DNA from: JBLHGU01 sp047615875
GTDB lineage: Bacteria > Pseudomonadota > Gammaproteobacteria > Arenicellales > CAJQKF01
Assembly: GCA_047615875.1 (NCBI GenBank)
Contig: JBLHGU010000062.1
Location: 1 to 25,153, forward strand
DNA: 25,153 nt
Direction: 5' to 3'
The notes under the pieces were generated by a model. The model was not told the DNA's origin, ran no database searches, and worked only from the letters and a program-made list of their open reading frames with translations. The translations under genes were made by a program, and so were the position numbers. This document shows positions 24,051 through 25,153 of the stretch, one piece after another (position 1 is the first letter of the stretch; the number at the start of each line of letters is the position of its first letter).

Positions 24051-24263
24051 TTAGAGGTAACCAAAAAGTCGACCCTCGAACTCGATCATAAAACGATTTA
24101 GAGCTGATTTTCAGTGACTTATAGGCATAGTCCATTTCTTTGACGCATTCTGGATCGTCAGATAAACCGCTTTCTTGTCTGAATCATCGGTCGGGAATAG
24201 CCTACGCTTTCTAATCACTTTTCAAATCACGCCGTTCAACAATTCAATTGCGTTGGTTGTGGG
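24051..24263 (-). pseudogene. Decayed C-terminus of an IS256-family transposase
   Basis: Read on the minus strand in a single frame, this gives the end of an IS256-type (Transposase_mut) transposase: TTNAIELLN, then KVIRKRRLFPTDDS, KKAVYLTIQNASKKWTMPI, and ALNRFMIEFEGRL ending at TAA 24051. These blocks match the family's conserved C-terminal third, including the catalytic-domain segment TTNAIE. Two in-frame TGA codons interrupt it, at 24222-24224 (an Arg position) and 24111-24113 (the Trp position after WTMPI), so it cannot be functional. Nothing convincing of the upstream transposase remains beyond about 24263, and I could not find terminal inverted repeats. It is a mobile-element scar. Confidence 0.8.
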
Positions 24264-24336
24264 GTGCGATTTGTCATTTCCTTTAAATTTCGATCACCCT
24301 ACAAGACTCGTTCTCACGAAAGTACTAGTACGCACC

Positions 24337-24587
24337 CAACAACTTTCACCTATTGCTACTTACGAAGGAAGACTTGTCGGTAAAAACATAGTTAATGGTC
24401 AGCAAAAAAACCGAATTACTCGATTATACCCAGTGCCGTATACACGGTTGCCTCGCTAAGCAGTGTTGGTATAACAGAACAGGATGCAGAAATATCTGGA
24501 ATCGAATATGAGGTACACACTTCCAACATGACTGAGTGGTTTTCCGCCCGACTCTTTGCTGCGGATATAAAAAGTATAGTGTCGTAG
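24337..24587 (+). pseudogene. Fragment of a pyridine nucleotide-disulfide oxidoreductase (dimerisation-domain region)
   Basis: The plus strand encodes, in two frames, a stretch like the C-terminal part of glutathione reductase/dihydrolipoamide dehydrogenase-type flavoproteins. Frame 1 gives QQLSPIATYEGRLVGKNIVNG, positions 24337-24399. After an A7 run at 24404-24410 the reading continues in another frame with NYSIIPSAVYTVASLSSVGITEQDAE, positions about 24414-24485, and EWFSARLF, ending at TAG 24585. The family normally reads LTPVAxxEG...IPSVVFTxPxLASVGLTE at this place. Adding one A restores the join. The FAD and NAD domains upstream and the rest of the dimerisation domain are absent, so it is a remnant. 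It starts roughly 75 bases from the transposase scar. Confidence 0.7.
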
Positions 24588-24753
24588 AAGAGTTCAGAAG
24601 GTAGTTTCAAGTTAGTTTCCGCATGCAGTACTAACAGTTAATTGACGTATTTTTTACGAATTACTTAGGTGCTTTGACGGCCTGTTCACGCATTAGTAGC
24701 AAAATTTCTCCTGCCGGTTTGGCCACCTTTAAACCTATTAGCAGGAAATAGTT
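24588..24753 (+). promoter_or_regulatory. Leader of the ferritin-like gene with a structured ribosome binding site
   Basis: No gene is seen in this stretch. A TTGACG hexamer at 24642-24647 could be a -35 box, but no good -10 follows at normal spacing. Close to the gene, TCCTGC (24709-24714) can pair with GCAGGA (24741-24746), and inside this GGTTT (24716-24720) pairs with AAACC (24731-24735). The AGGA of the Shine-Dalgarno sequence lies in the closing stem, so translation may be controlled by opening of the hairpin. Confidence 0.4.
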
Positions 24754-25153
24754 ATGCAAACCTATGAATATACAACTGATACAGAACGCTATGCTCGCTG
24801 TATTGAAGTCTCAAAACGTATCCGCTGGGACACTGATGACGATGTCATACGTGGAAGGCAATTCAACTTGAAAGAAAAATTTTTACCGGATGCCTTGTCC
24901 AAAGTTGATGAAATTTACTTTTTGACAACGGAGGAAAAACGACTTTTGAGCCAAATTCAGGGCTGGACCTATGCCAATATATTTGGCCTGGTTGAGCGCT
25001 TTATTGGTGCAAAGATTATGGAAATAAGTAAGGATCACTGGCTGGGAGATCAGGTTGCTCTGGAGTCGCTGGTAAGGTTTACGGATGAAGAACTAAAACA
25101 TCAGGAATTGTTTCGCAGAATCGATTCGATGTGTGAAGAAATTATGCCGAAGG
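24754..25153 (+). CDS. Ferritin-like (putative diiron) protein, partial at right edge
   Basis: The gene begins at ATG 24754 with AGGA seven bases upstream and runs off the window after 133 codons. The product opens with a conserved-looking EVSKRIRWDTDDDVIRGRQF segment (around residues 18-37), then LTTEEKRLLSQIQGWTYANIFGLVERFIGAKIMEIS and ALESLVRFTDEELKHQELF. The glutamate in GLVERF and the ExxH motif in EELKHQE are spaced as expected for one half of a ferritin-like diiron four-helix bundle; the partner helices would lie beyond the window. I recall similar uncharacterised proteobacterial proteins, but the function is not known and metal binding is inference. Confidence 0.8.
   Translation, partial: MQTYEYTTDTERYARCIEVSKRIRWDTDDDVIRGRQFNLKEKFLPDALSKVDEIYFLTTEEKRLLSQIQGWTYANIFGLVERFIGAKIMEISKDHWLGDQVALESLVRFTDEELKHQELFRRIDSMCEEIMPK

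Noticed and set aside
24175..24459. 94-codon plus-strand ORF as an intact gene
   Set aside because: Its first half is antisense to the IS256 transposase remnant, and only its second half (from about 24337) is meaningful, as part of the frameshifted oxidoreductase fragment.
24416..24610. 64-codon minus-strand ORF
   Set aside because: It is antisense to the oxidoreductase fragment, whose plus-strand translation matches a known family.

Overview
The window looks like chromosome of an aerobic, Gram-negative gammaproteobacterium of moderate GC. It carries the ubiquinone genes ubiE, ubiJ and ubiB in the order typical of Gammaproteobacteria, a magnesium-type HemB, a lipoprotein NlpC/P60 hydrolase, a DksA-like zinc-finger protein and a pyrophosphate-dependent phosphofructokinase. 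Most genes are metabolic housekeeping or side metabolism. No phage, CRISPR array, rRNA or tRNA is visible.

Layout. Positions 1-384 hold a strong terminator and no convincing gene. From 385 to 2712 (+) lie an NlpC/P60 lipoprotein, a TrpB2-type tryptophan synthase beta chain broken by a one-base frameshift, and a DksA/TraR-type protein. From 2738 to 7432 (-) is a tightly packed run transcribed leftwards: a PuuA-like glutamine synthetase, a DM13 protein, an anchored alpha/beta hydrolase, a methyltransferase, a haloacetate-dehalogenase-like hydrolase and a hotdog thioesterase. The 520-base gap at 7433-7952 holds what looks like a c-di-GMP-I (GEMM-I) riboswitch on the minus strand. It is followed by its own terminator, a possible 43-residue ORF or structured RNA, and a second terminator.

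From 7953 to 14006 (-) is an adk-hemB-DUF971-ubiE-ubiJ-ubiB array with overlapping or nearly touching genes. It joins nucleotide, heme and quinone supply. Its first gene is unusual: a complete adenylate kinase fused to a lysine-rich, histone-H1-like tail of more than 230 residues. Divergent from it (14323-16224, +) are a PPi-phosphofructokinase, a small helical ORF in frame behind its stop codon, and a Lin0512-family protein. From 16285 to 18839 (-) an exported SYLF-domain protein precedes a class III cyclase-TolB-TPR protein whose cyclase active site is altered. From 18945 to 20772 (-) are two alpha/beta hydrolases, one HSL-like and one arylformamidase-like, divergent from an AEC transporter. 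Next come a homocysteine S-methyltransferase family protein (-) and a class V aminotransferase (+).

Positions 23904-24753 are a small graveyard: the decayed C-terminus of an IS256-family transposase on the minus strand abuts a frameshifted fragment of a pyridine nucleotide-disulfide oxidoreductase on the plus strand. A ferritin-like gene with a structured leader then runs off the right edge.

The most interesting items are the riboswitch with its unexplained downstream unit, the Adk-histone-like fusion, and the cyclase with substituted substrate residues. All functional calls come from reading motifs by eye; no database search was run.
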